This document shows, piece after piece, positions 1 to 7,167 of a stretch of DNA of 39,578 bases. Where the stretch lies: assembly GCA_016935735.1 (NCBI GenBank), contig JAFGQK010000073.1, forward strand, positions 1 to 39,578. The letters run 5' to 3'. The stretch's first letter is position 1, and every line of letters starts with the position of its first letter. Origin of the DNA: Spirochaetales bacterium. GTDB lineage: Bacteria > Spirochaetota > Spirochaetia > SZUA-6 > JAFGRV01. The translations under genes and the position numbers were made by a program. Under the pieces are notes generated by a model. The model was not told where the DNA came from. It worked only from the letters and a program-made list of their open reading frames with translations, and searched no databases.

Positions 1-9
1 ATTAATCTT

Positions 10-64
10 CACTAATCCTATCCCTATTTTAGTGTAAATTAGTGAGGATTAGTGGTTTTTTTTT
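10..64 (+). terminator. Rho-independent terminator of an upstream gene
   Basis: The arms CACTAATCCT (10-19) and AGGATTAGTG (45-54) are perfect reverse complements. They enclose a 25-nt loop and are followed at once by a T tract (56-64). This fits an intrinsic terminator for a plus-strand gene that ends before the window. The loop is longer than usual and contains repeats of TTAGTG, so a more elaborate structure is possible. Confidence 0.6.
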
Positions 65-300
65 AAGAAGTAAGTGAACTATTAAAAGAAACCTTTATGA
101 AAATAAAAATTTGTCAAGAGGTACTACCTGATTGGAAATTCCCACCCTCACCAGGTGGGTGCAATCTCGCAAATTGGTTTTCCTGGCAAATTCAGAATAA
201 CTGTACCATTTTACGTGCCGGAAGAATCCGGGGGGTATAGACAAAAAAGAATTAAGGCTTTATAGTCTTTAAAATGATATATTTTCAAGGGAGTGGCAGA

Positions 301-1053
301 ATGAAAAGAATGGGTCTCTATATGGCTATTATTCTCCTGCTTCTGATTGCAGGATGCAATCAGAAAAAGGACTCTTCCACGGAATCACCCGATAACAATA
401 GTGATGAATCATTATTACCGGAAAATCTCCCTCCCAGGGCATGCTTTGGGAAACTTACCGAGGATAAGGTACGGATCCGCAGTTTACCGGGCTTAAACTC
501 GGAGATAATAGGAAAACTCACCCTGGGGGAAGAAGTACAGATATTGTGCCGTACAAGTGAAAAATATACCGCTGTTGGTGCGGAAGATTACTGGTATATA
601 ATTAAGAGAAATAATGGGATGGTGGGATGGGCATTCGGATACTATCTCGATTTTAGTGAACCTGTGGATAACGCAGTATCTATTCATTATATTGATTATT
701 CGAACGAGGTGAAATACGAGGACAGGACATGGATTGGGGAATATTATGTATACAGGCTGTTGAATGAACACAAACTTCCTCCCGGCTATGCAGGGAAATT
801 ACATAAAACGGGCATCCGTATTACATTAAACGATGCATATGAATTTTCCATCGGGTATCATCCGGATATCAATGAAAAAGAATATGTCCACATAAAGACA
901 ATGAATCAGATGGATGGATTTATAATAGAAGAGTATAAGCCTGTAAAAATGGAAGTGTCATTTGTAAATAACTATATAGCCATAGCTGGTGAGAGTATAC
1001 AAAACGATCAAACATATAAGTACGAGATATACTATGCCGGGAAGAAAGATTAA
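301..1053 (+). CDS. SH3-domain lipoprotein
   Basis: Small predicted lipoprotein of 250 residues. The start at 301 is preferred over an ATG at 274 because AAGGGAG lies at 288-292 with good spacing and because the protein then begins with a short basic stretch, a hydrophobic segment and a lipobox ending LLIAGC, so Cys19 would be lipidated. A polar linker rich in S, N, D and E follows. Residues about 45-118 resemble a bacterial SH3 (SH3b) domain, with VRIRSLPG, a GEEVQIL strand and WYIIKR..GMVGWAFG. SH3b domains usually bind peptidoglycan or peptides, so a periplasmic envelope role is inferred. The C-terminal 130 residues are not recognised. The stop codon overlaps that of the convergent downstream gene by four bases. 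Confidence 0.85.
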   Translation: MKRMGLYMAIILLLLIAGCNQKKDSSTESPDNNSDESLLPENLPPRACFGKLTEDKVRIRSLPGLNSEIIGKLTLGEEVQILCRTSEKYTAVGAEDYWYIIKRNNGMVGWAFGYYLDFSEPVDNAVSIHYIDYSNEVKYEDRTWIGEYYVYRLLNEHKLPPGYAGKLHKTGIRITLNDAYEFSIGYHPDINEKEYVHIKTMNQMDGFIIEEYKPVKMEVSFVNNYIAIAGESIQNDQTYKYEIYYAGKKD

Positions 1054-2354
1054 TCCTTTTTTCCCAGAATCGTATAACTGAAGAGAACTTCTGTTAAGTC
1101 ACCTTCACGCTGTTTCCTGGATAATCCCTTGCTGATCGTGTCCGGGCTCCCTTTACCCAGGGGTACGAAAGCATCTTCTATATCTTCGAACTGGCTCCGG
1201 GAAGCGATTATTTTAATAAACTCGGTCCCATACGGCTTACCGAGGATAAAAGTAAATTCATACGATGAGTCAGGTATGGTATAAACCCTGTTTTTATCAA
1301 TCTTGTTGTTTTTATGGAATTTGTTCGGAAAAATAAGACTCATCTTTTTATCCACATCTATATGGTATATTTTAATGTAGCAATCATCACTGGCCTTGAA
1401 CTTTATGACAAGCTCTTCACTATCGTAATAGATGCCCCCATACCCGCGTACAGGCCAGGCTGAAACAAGAAGAACATTGTCTTCCGATTTTCCCACCTGG
1501 TCCAGGTCTTCGATCGTATCAAGGGCATCCTCTGCATTTGATGGAAGTATGGATAAAGACGGGGGAATAAGCCTTTTATTGAGCGGAAAGCTGATATTGC
1601 CGTATAATAACCCGGATTCAATATCCAGGAGGGAAAGGAAAATGAGTACCTCATCCTCATCATCAAAAAAACGGCCTGAAATAAGGGCATCGATGCTTTT
1701 AAGCTCACCGACCCGTACATCATGTCCTGCAAACATATCGGAAATGTTTAGTTCCTGTATTTCAAGAATCTGTTCAAGATGTTCCCGGTCAAAGAGTGAA
1801 AAATATTCACTCCGTACAAGGGCATTTGAAAGCAGGCTTTCAACATATGCGGAGAATGCCGAGCCAATACCCTTGTCAGCATAAAGAAAGTTGCCAGGAA
1901 CCACAACCAGTGGTTCTGCCGGGGGTTTTACAAAAAATCCCTCTATCATACGGCGAAAAAGCTCAGAGGCATTTTCCATCGTCTCCAATCCTTTTGCCGT
2001 TAATACGGAACCTCCTGTACAGGCAAGATAGTTTGCAATGAGTTCATCGGAAAGGGGTGCTTTTGCCGTATCACCAATCGGTACAGGAAACCTGGTATAA
2101 AGAACAGGTCCGGCATCTGTTCCTATGAGAATCCTCCCTCTTTGCCCGGTTTGTGAAAGTTCAAGAGATCCGGCCCGGATTATCCTGCTTCCTTTTTCCA
2201 GTTCGAATGTATTGTTATCAACCTGTTGAACAATATTTCCCGATACGGAAAGGACAATTCCAATAACAGGGTTTTCTTCACCAGCTGCATGTACTGAAAA
2301 GAGGAGAACAAAACAGAATACATAAATACTGGAATGCATTTTCTTTATATTCAT
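1050..2354 (-). CDS. Exported CsgG-like/DUF4384 protein
   Basis: Exported protein of unknown role with three recognisable segments. The ORF is open further upstream, to 2435. I place the start at 2354 because the sequence then opens with a convincing signal peptide (MNIKKMHSSIYVF..., probable cleavage after VHAA). No strong ribosome-binding site distinguishes the candidates. After a FecR-like stretch, the middle contains a CsgG/LpoB-like pattern (YFSLFDREHLEQILEIQ, then LKSIDALISGRF). The C-terminal third resembles DUF4384 (YYDSEELVIKFKASDDCY, then MSLIFPN). Such combinations occur in envelope proteins of delta-proteobacteria and spirochaetes. The function is inferred only to be at the cell envelope. 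It is divergent from the next gene. Confidence 0.8.
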   Translation of the reverse strand: MNIKKMHSSIYVFCFVLLFSVHAAGEENPVIGIVLSVSGNIVQQVDNNTFELEKGSRIIRAGSLELSQTGQRGRILIGTDAGPVLYTRFPVPIGDTAKAPLSDELIANYLACTGGSVLTAKGLETMENASELFRRMIEGFFVKPPAEPLVVVPGNFLYADKGIGSAFSAYVESLLSNALVRSEYFSLFDREHLEQILEIQELNISDMFAGHDVRVGELKSIDALISGRFFDDEDEVLIFLSLLDIESGLLYGNISFPLNKRLIPPSLSILPSNAEDALDTIEDLDQVGKSEDNVLLVSAWPVRGYGGIYYDSEELVIKFKASDDCYIKIYHIDVDKKMSLIFPNKFHKNNKIDKNRVYTIPDSSYEFTFILGKPYGTEFIKIIASRSQFEDIEDAFVPLGKGSPDTISKGLSRKQREGDLTEVLFSYTILGKKD

Positions 2355-2475
2355 ACCAGTATTAAACAGGAAAATATTGTGATTGTCAATCCATCCCATT
2401 CTTCCTCTGCCTTTTATCCTTGTCAGAAAAGACATTTTATGCTATTATTTAAAGAAGATATACCCGGTATAAACG

Positions 2476-3114
2476 ATGAATATAGAGAATTCCGGCTCCA
2501 TGACAGAACAATATACCATCCTGCCCCTTTCCCGGGAAATTTCCGGGAATCCGGTAACCGATTTTCAGGCAGAAAACATCCTTAAAAGGGCTAAGGCCAT
2601 GGCCCTACTCCGTGATAAAACAGGTGTCCAGGCGACGAATCTTATCCGGATGGCAGAAACTGCCCTGAAAAACGGGAATCCTGTATCGGCAAGGAATTTT
2701 GCACAAAAGGTAGTGCAGATGTTAATCCCGGATAATGTAGGCAATAGCTTAAAAAAGGAGATACAGCTCCCGGAACCGGTACAACCGGCACAGGTGAGAC
2801 CGGAAAAGAAAAAGCATACCGAACATACGTACCAGGATGCATCGAATGACCCCGGGGTTTCCTTTACCTACCCGGGGAATCTTACAGGCCCGGAATCCTT
2901 TCTTGCTGTTCCTGCACATGAGTATGAACATGTGCGGCGTTCGTTACAGGAAGCCATCTTAAATGGGGAACCTGTGAGGGTGTATGTGAGTTACCGGGTA
3001 AGGTACGATCCTGCCACAGGAGAACCGTATATGGCAGGGGGGGTGACCAGGACCATTCGGCTTCCGGATATACCTGCTCCCGATAAGGGAAAGGTTGTCG
3101 ATACCTATGCATAA
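2476..3114 (+). CDS. Small SprA-like protein with an HExxH motif
   Basis: A 212-residue protein without a signal peptide. The N-terminal half is helical and mentions no known family. A Pro/Lys-rich linker (about residues 92-115) leads to a C-terminal block with the zincin-type motif HEYEH (about residues 148-152). About 30 residues later comes YRVRYDPATGEPYMAGGVTR. An HExxH box followed by Y..DP.TG..Y..GG resembles the SprA-related/CJM1_0395 putative metalloprotease family, which has AHE.AH and GPDG..YAVGG. Proteolytic activity is not shown, because a third zinc ligand is not obvious. Start at the ATG at 2476; an ATG at 2500 is an alternative, and neither has a strong ribosome-binding site. 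Confidence 0.7.
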   Translation: MNIENSGSMTEQYTILPLSREISGNPVTDFQAENILKRAKAMALLRDKTGVQATNLIRMAETALKNGNPVSARNFAQKVVQMLIPDNVGNSLKKEIQLPEPVQPAQVRPEKKKHTEHTYQDASNDPGVSFTYPGNLTGPESFLAVPAHEYEHVRRSLQEAILNGEPVRVYVSYRVRYDPATGEPYMAGGVTRTIRLPDIPAPDKGKVVDTYA

Positions 3115-3170
3115 AAGTAAATTGTTATCTTTTAATCAGGATATTTTTTAATAAACGTTTTCTGCCGATA

Positions 3171-4364
3171 ATGTACATTGTGGTAGAATCGATAATTGAT
3201 TTTTTTATTTCACCGATACGGATTAACAATACATCTCTTTTCTTTTCCCCGCTCGACATTATTTTAAAGCTTATCCTGCCGGTATTCGGTATATATATTC
3301 TCTACAAGCTGCTTTTTTTTCTGGTGAAAGATCTTATTCTTAAACCGCTTAAAATAACAATCGATACGAAAAACAAAATCAGGATCATCATCAAGCGGAT
3401 ATTACGGATCATCCTTTTCTTCGGTTTTCTCCTTATTATCATCAATTTCCTTGGAAAGGAAATTCTCAAATATATTACCAGTATCTGGGAGGTTCTTTCC
3501 ACACCCTTTTTTACCTCAGGTTCGACACGGATATCGATTGTTACCCTGATATTTACCATTCCTGTTTTCTTTATTGCTTCGTTGATTTCAAAAAAAACAA
3601 AAAAAATTATTGATGCATCCCTTCTCAAGCAATTTATCCTGGATCCTTCAACCAAGTTCTCTATCTCAAACCTGATCCGGTATGGTCTGTTTACTCTTTG
3701 TATCCTGCTGGGATTGACGATTATCGGGATCGATCTTTCCTCTATTGCAGTTCTTTTTGGCGTACTCGGTATTGGTGTCGGATTCGGATTACAGGGAGTA
3801 GTGGCGAACTTTTTCTCCGGCCTGGTCATATTTTTTGAACGGCCTATTAAAGAAGGTGACAGAATCATTATAAGCGGTATCGAGGGGACTGTTTCCCGGA
3901 TAAGAATACTTTCTACTGTTGTGGACACCCTTACCAATGAAACAATCTTTATCCCCAATGAAAAGCTTATCGGGAACAGTATTCACAATAATTCGTATAA
4001 AAACCCTAATATTATTGTGGTGAACAGTGTTCAGGTATCCTATTCATCGGATCTGGAACAGGTACAGGAAATACTTCTTTCCATCGCCCGGGATAATCCG
4101 TACGCAATTCCAAGACCTGTCCCGGAGTTCAGGTTAATAGCTTTTCAGGACCATGGGATAGAAGTGGAAATCCGCACCTGGATACGTCTTGCGGAAAATA
4201 AGCAGGTATCGCTTGCATGGACAAATATGCAGATCTGGAAAAAATTCAAAGAGTATCACATCGAAATACCATTCCATCAGCTTGATCTTCATATTAAAAC
4301 AAAAAATCAGTCCATAAATCCAGACGAATTTTCGGATGGAAAATCGAACATGGCTCTTGATTAG
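3171..4364 (+). CDS. MscS-family mechanosensitive ion channel
   Basis: Inner-membrane channel protein of 397 residues. Several hydrophobic segments in the first 185 residues precede the diagnostic pore helix and beta-domain: IAVLFGVLGIGVGFGLQ, then ANFFSGLVIFFERP, and GDRI.I.GIEGTVSRI. The Gly/Ala-rich TM3, the phosphate-like ERPI..GD motif and the IPN.KLI.N segment are typical of MscS. The C-terminal alpha-beta part covers about residues 290-380. It is longer than E. coli MscS (286 residues) through extra N-terminal helices. The family releases solutes at hypo-osmotic shock. Start at the ATG at 3171; a GTG at 3180 is possible. No operon partner is evident. Confidence 0.95.
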   Translation: MYIVVESIIDFFISPIRINNTSLFFSPLDIILKLILPVFGIYILYKLLFFLVKDLILKPLKITIDTKNKIRIIIKRILRIILFFGFLLIIINFLGKEILKYITSIWEVLSTPFFTSGSTRISIVTLIFTIPVFFIASLISKKTKKIIDASLLKQFILDPSTKFSISNLIRYGLFTLCILLGLTIIGIDLSSIAVLFGVLGIGVGFGLQGVVANFFSGLVIFFERPIKEGDRIIISGIEGTVSRIRILSTVVDTLTNETIFIPNEKLIGNSIHNNSYKNPNIIVVNSVQVSYSSDLEQVQEILLSIARDNPYAIPRPVPEFRLIAFQDHGIEVEIRTWIRLAENKQVSLAWTNMQIWKKFKEYHIEIPFHQLDLHIKTKNQSINPDEFSDGKSNMALD

Positions 4365-4448
4365 AAGATTGTATTTTGCTATAACTTTATAATCTCACAG
4401 GCCTTTCTATAAAGGGCCAGGGAGGTAGGTATTATAATTATTAAAGAT

Positions 4449-4577
4449 ATGTCTCCATCCGGGAATTCTCTCGTATTTAAACAACAGGAAAAAGGAGTTG
4501 TTCATACCCTTTGTATTTCCCGGGAACAATTAACTTTACAATATAAAATTATGATAAAGAAATATAAGAAAATTTAA
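4449..4577 (+). CDS. Possible small ORF in the leader of the response regulator gene
   Basis: A 42-codon open frame (begins MSPSGNSLVF, ends KKYKKI) ends 20 bases before the response regulator start at 4598. A strong purine-rich site (GGGAGGT, about 4421-4427) lies about 21 bases before its ATG, too far for normal use. The stretch also contains nested inverted repeats (TCCGGGAA/TTCCCGGGA and AACAAC/GTTGTT), so it may be a structured untranslated leader instead. I recognise no family. Confidence 0.2.
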   Translation: MSPSGNSLVFKQQEKGVVHTLCISREQLTLQYKIMIKKYKKI

Positions 4578-4597
4578 AAATAGAAATGGAAGAAGTC

Positions 4598-5632
4598 ATG
4601 TATAAAATTTTAATTGTTGATGATGTTCTGGAAAATCGGAAACTCCTGGCATCCATAATCAGTGAAAATACCGATTATGAGGTAATTACTGCAAAGAGTG
4701 GGCATGATATTATTAATAGATTCGAGAGTATCGAGAATAATCCCCCGGATCTGATTCTTCTGGATATACTCATGCCAAAGATCAATGGATTTCATATAGC
4801 CCAGATTTTAAAGGGAAGGGATACAACAAAGGATATCCCGATTATTTTTATTACTGCTTTAACAACAGCAGAAAATAAAATAAAAGCCTTTGAAGCAGGT
4901 GGTGTCGATTATATTTCCAAACCATTCCATAAACAGGAATTGCTTGCACGGGTTAACACTCATCTGAAGATAAAGATATTGCATGATGAGTTGAAACTGA
5001 AACAAAAGGTTCTCTTGCAGCGGGAGGTTGAATTAAAGGAATTACTGGATAAAAAAACAAAGACAATAAAAAAAATAACAAAGAAAAAGGGAATCAAGGA
5101 AAAAGAAGAGTATGCCGCAGAAGACCGGGATGAAGCCGAGTATGTCATTCCCCGGGTGTGCAATCACTCTGCCAATCTTGCAGAGATGTATGGGTGTCCG
5201 AAGGATTTTATCCGGCGTATCCGTATACATGCCGCGTTTATTGATGCAGGAGAAGCCGGGTTGCCGGAGGGATTACTTGCATTAAAACGAAAATTTACCG
5301 ACGATGAGGTGGAAATAATGAGACAGCATGTCCTTATTGGCGCGAATCTGCTTGACACGCAGGATATTGACAGTATGGCGAAAAATATTGCCCTGTATCA
5401 TCATGAAAAATGGGACGGGAAAGGATATATATCCAATCTTAAAGGAGAAAGTATCCCTCTGGAAGCACGGATTACCGGACTGGTTGATGTGTATTACGCC
5501 CTTATCAGTACAAAGCCGTATAGAGAGGCATTCAGCGAAGAGGATGCTTTAATTTTTATCCAGGAAGAATCAGGCAAGGCTTTTGAACCCAGGCTGGTAG
5601 ATTTTTTTGTGTCGCTGAAAAAACCATCGTGA
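4598..5632 (+). CDS. Response regulator with degenerate HD-GYP domain
   Basis: Cytoplasmic two-component output protein of 344 residues. The start at 4598 is preferred over 4586 because GGAAGAAG precedes it at proper spacing. Residues 1-120 form a receiver with VDD (7-9), phospho-acceptor Asp56 (LLDILMP), Thr86 and Lys108 (SKPF). A charged coiled-coil linker covers about 125-180. Residues 185-340 follow the HD-GYP fold (RVCNHS, MRQHVLIG, YHHEKWDG, KPYR, FEP.LVDFF). The metal-binding LHDIGK motif, however, reads FIDAGE and GYP reads GYI. Several ligands remain (His190, Asp216, His244, His268, His269, Asp297), but the first His of the HD pair is lost. It is probably a weakened or non-catalytic c-di-GMP phosphodiesterase relative, perhaps a binding or regulatory protein. 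Confidence 0.85.
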   Translation: MYKILIVDDVLENRKLLASIISENTDYEVITAKSGHDIINRFESIENNPPDLILLDILMPKINGFHIAQILKGRDTTKDIPIIFITALTTAENKIKAFEAGGVDYISKPFHKQELLARVNTHLKIKILHDELKLKQKVLLQREVELKELLDKKTKTIKKITKKKGIKEKEEYAAEDRDEAEYVIPRVCNHSANLAEMYGCPKDFIRRIRIHAAFIDAGEAGLPEGLLALKRKFTDDEVEIMRQHVLIGANLLDTQDIDSMAKNIALYHHEKWDGKGYISNLKGESIPLEARITGLVDVYYALISTKPYREAFSEEDALIFIQEESGKAFEPRLVDFFVSLKKPS

Positions 5633-5645
5633 TGTTTATTTGTTT

Positions 5646-6167
5646 ATGAGAAAAGGATTCTTCATCATATACACGGGAAACGGAAAGGGAAAAACAACGG
5701 CTGCCCTGGGACTTGCTTTCCGGGCTATGGGACATGGATTAAAGGTCTGTATGATCCAGTTTGTGAAGTCCGGGAAAAATTGTGGTGAACATAAAATGGG
5801 TAATTTCCCTGGGTCACTTTTTACCTGTCATGTAACAGGAAAAGGATTTCTTATCGATGATGAGGATATAAAAAAAAATAGAGAAACAGCAGTCACGGCA
5901 TGGGCTTGTGCAAAGAAAGTAATTAATTCAAAGAAATACGACCTCATTATTCTTGATGAACTTACCTATCTTTTATCATTCAAACTGCTTAATGAGCAGG
6001 AAGTTCTTGATTTTATTATACAACGGCCTGGCGAAACTCATATAATCATAACGGGAAGAAATGCTCCTGCATCTTTTGTAGACAAAGCAGATATTGTAAC
6101 GGAAATGCGTGAAATAAAACATCATTTTAAAAACGGCGTAAAAGCATGCAAGGGAATAGAGTGGTGA
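5646..6167 (+). CDS. cobO: Cob(I)yrinic acid a,c-diamide adenosyltransferase
   Basis: Corrinoid adenosyltransferase of the CobA/CobO/BtuR type, 173 residues. It transfers the adenosyl group of ATP to cob(I)alamin or cobinamide in B12 activation. A P-loop TGNGKGKTT lies at residues 10-18 and is followed by ALGLAFRAMGHG. FVKSG, the acidic stretch LIILDELTYLL and IITGRNAP follow at family positions. The C-terminal H.F..GV.A..GIEW matches the family end. The frame opens at a TTG (5640), but the ATG at 5646 is the better start. It begins 13 bases after the response regulator stop, so the two are probably co-transcribed. No other B12 genes are nearby, which suggests a salvage role. Confidence 0.92.
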   Translation: MRKGFFIIYTGNGKGKTTAALGLAFRAMGHGLKVCMIQFVKSGKNCGEHKMGNFPGSLFTCHVTGKGFLIDDEDIKKNRETAVTAWACAKKVINSKKYDLIILDELTYLLSFKLLNEQEVLDFIIQRPGETHIIITGRNAPASFVDKADIVTEMREIKHHFKNGVKACKGIEW

Positions 6168-6326
6168 CAGTCCCCACGATAGTAATGTATAAGGTACACC
6201 GCAAAACAATGATAACCTTGATTAATAATAAGCTTTGTAAAAAAAAAAATCCTTTTTTCCTGGTATTTTATTTTAAATTTTATTATAACTACTATATATA
6301 AAAATAATACAAGGGGATTGGTGACT

Positions 6327-7145
6327 ATGCAGGAAAGTAATATAGTTGCAACAAAATTTTACTTTATAAATCCGGTGGATTTGCTTATACCGGTTATAGA
6401 TGCACTCATCCGGGTGGAATTTGAAACATATATCATTCAGGGTGAGGATAAAGAGAAGCTTTTCAAGATAATGGACATTCAAAGCCAGCATGTCATTTTC
6501 ATATCACTCAGAAACAGAAAAGATGCACTGGATTGGCTTGAATCTTCATCAATTATTTCCCGGAGAAATCATATCAGGATAAAGCTGGGTGCATTTGTGT
6601 ATAGTACGATAAATGAAGACATCCTGGACGATTTCCGGGAACGGGGAATTGCAATCATCCCTTCGGCAAGGATCAGGGAAAAGCTCTTTGAAGTTGTCCG
6701 GCAGATTGTCACTCTTTTTGATGCAAATAATAATAATAGAAGGAAATACATACGTGCCAGGGCACAGGGTAAATGCCTTGCATTACTACAGAAACGGGAT
6801 CATGATCATACAATCCGGGCGGAAATTCTGGATATATCCACCCATGCTTTTACCTGTAAAATCGACCCAAAGGATGAGGAGTACCTTCAAAAGAACTTTT
6901 ATAAGGATGTATTTTTAAGTTTAAAAGGGATGCAAATCCAGATAAGCGCCAGATTGATCGAATACCGGGAAGATGATGTAAATGGGCGTGTTTATTTGTT
7001 TACCATCTGCGGGGATGGAAGAGAACCCTCCCAGGCAGCAGGTTCCCAGAAAATTCCGACTTTTATAAGGAAAAGGCTTTATTCCTTTATCAGGAATTTT
7101 CTGTTTGATGATATCCGTCAGCGTCTTGGTGAGGAATATGCTTGA
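6327..7145 (+). CDS. PilZ-domain protein
   Basis: Soluble protein of 272 residues. AAGGGG at 6311-6316 sits 10 bases before the ATG at 6327, which is why I prefer it to a TTG at 6318. The N-terminal 130 residues are an unrecognised domain, as often seen before PilZ in spirochaetes. The PilZ part starts at RRKYIRARA, which supplies the RxxxR c-di-GMP motif. The second motif (D/N)xSxxG reads DISTHA, so the Gly is replaced by Ala. A hydrophobic beta-barrel pattern and a basic C-terminal helix follow (IRKRLYSFIRNFLF). It is inferred to be a c-di-GMP-responsive effector, with reduced certainty about ligand binding. Its neighbours do not point to a specific process. Confidence 0.78.
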   Translation: MQESNIVATKFYFINPVDLLIPVIDALIRVEFETYIIQGEDKEKLFKIMDIQSQHVIFISLRNRKDALDWLESSSIISRRNHIRIKLGAFVYSTINEDILDDFRERGIAIIPSARIREKLFEVVRQIVTLFDANNNNRRKYIRARAQGKCLALLQKRDHDHTIRAEILDISTHAFTCKIDPKDEEYLQKNFYKDVFLSLKGMQIQISARLIEYREDDVNGRVYLFTICGDGREPSQAAGSQKIPTFIRKRLYSFIRNFLFDDIRQRLGEEYA

Positions 7146-7167
7146 GAAGTTTTCATATCCACACAGG

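Noticed and set aside
186-240. CCGGA/TCCGG hairpin and CCCACC/GGTGGG stem upstream of the SH3 lipoprotein gene
   Set aside because: Short stems in a genome full of CCGG words; no T tract or riboswitch signature was identified.
3302-3958. Long minus-strand ORF (218 codons) inside the MscS gene
   Set aside because: It is antisense to a well-supported MscS coding sequence and shows no domain of its own.
5640-5645. TTG start for the corrinoid adenosyltransferase
   Set aside because: The ATG two codons later gives the expected protein start; neither has a ribosome-binding site that favours the TTG.
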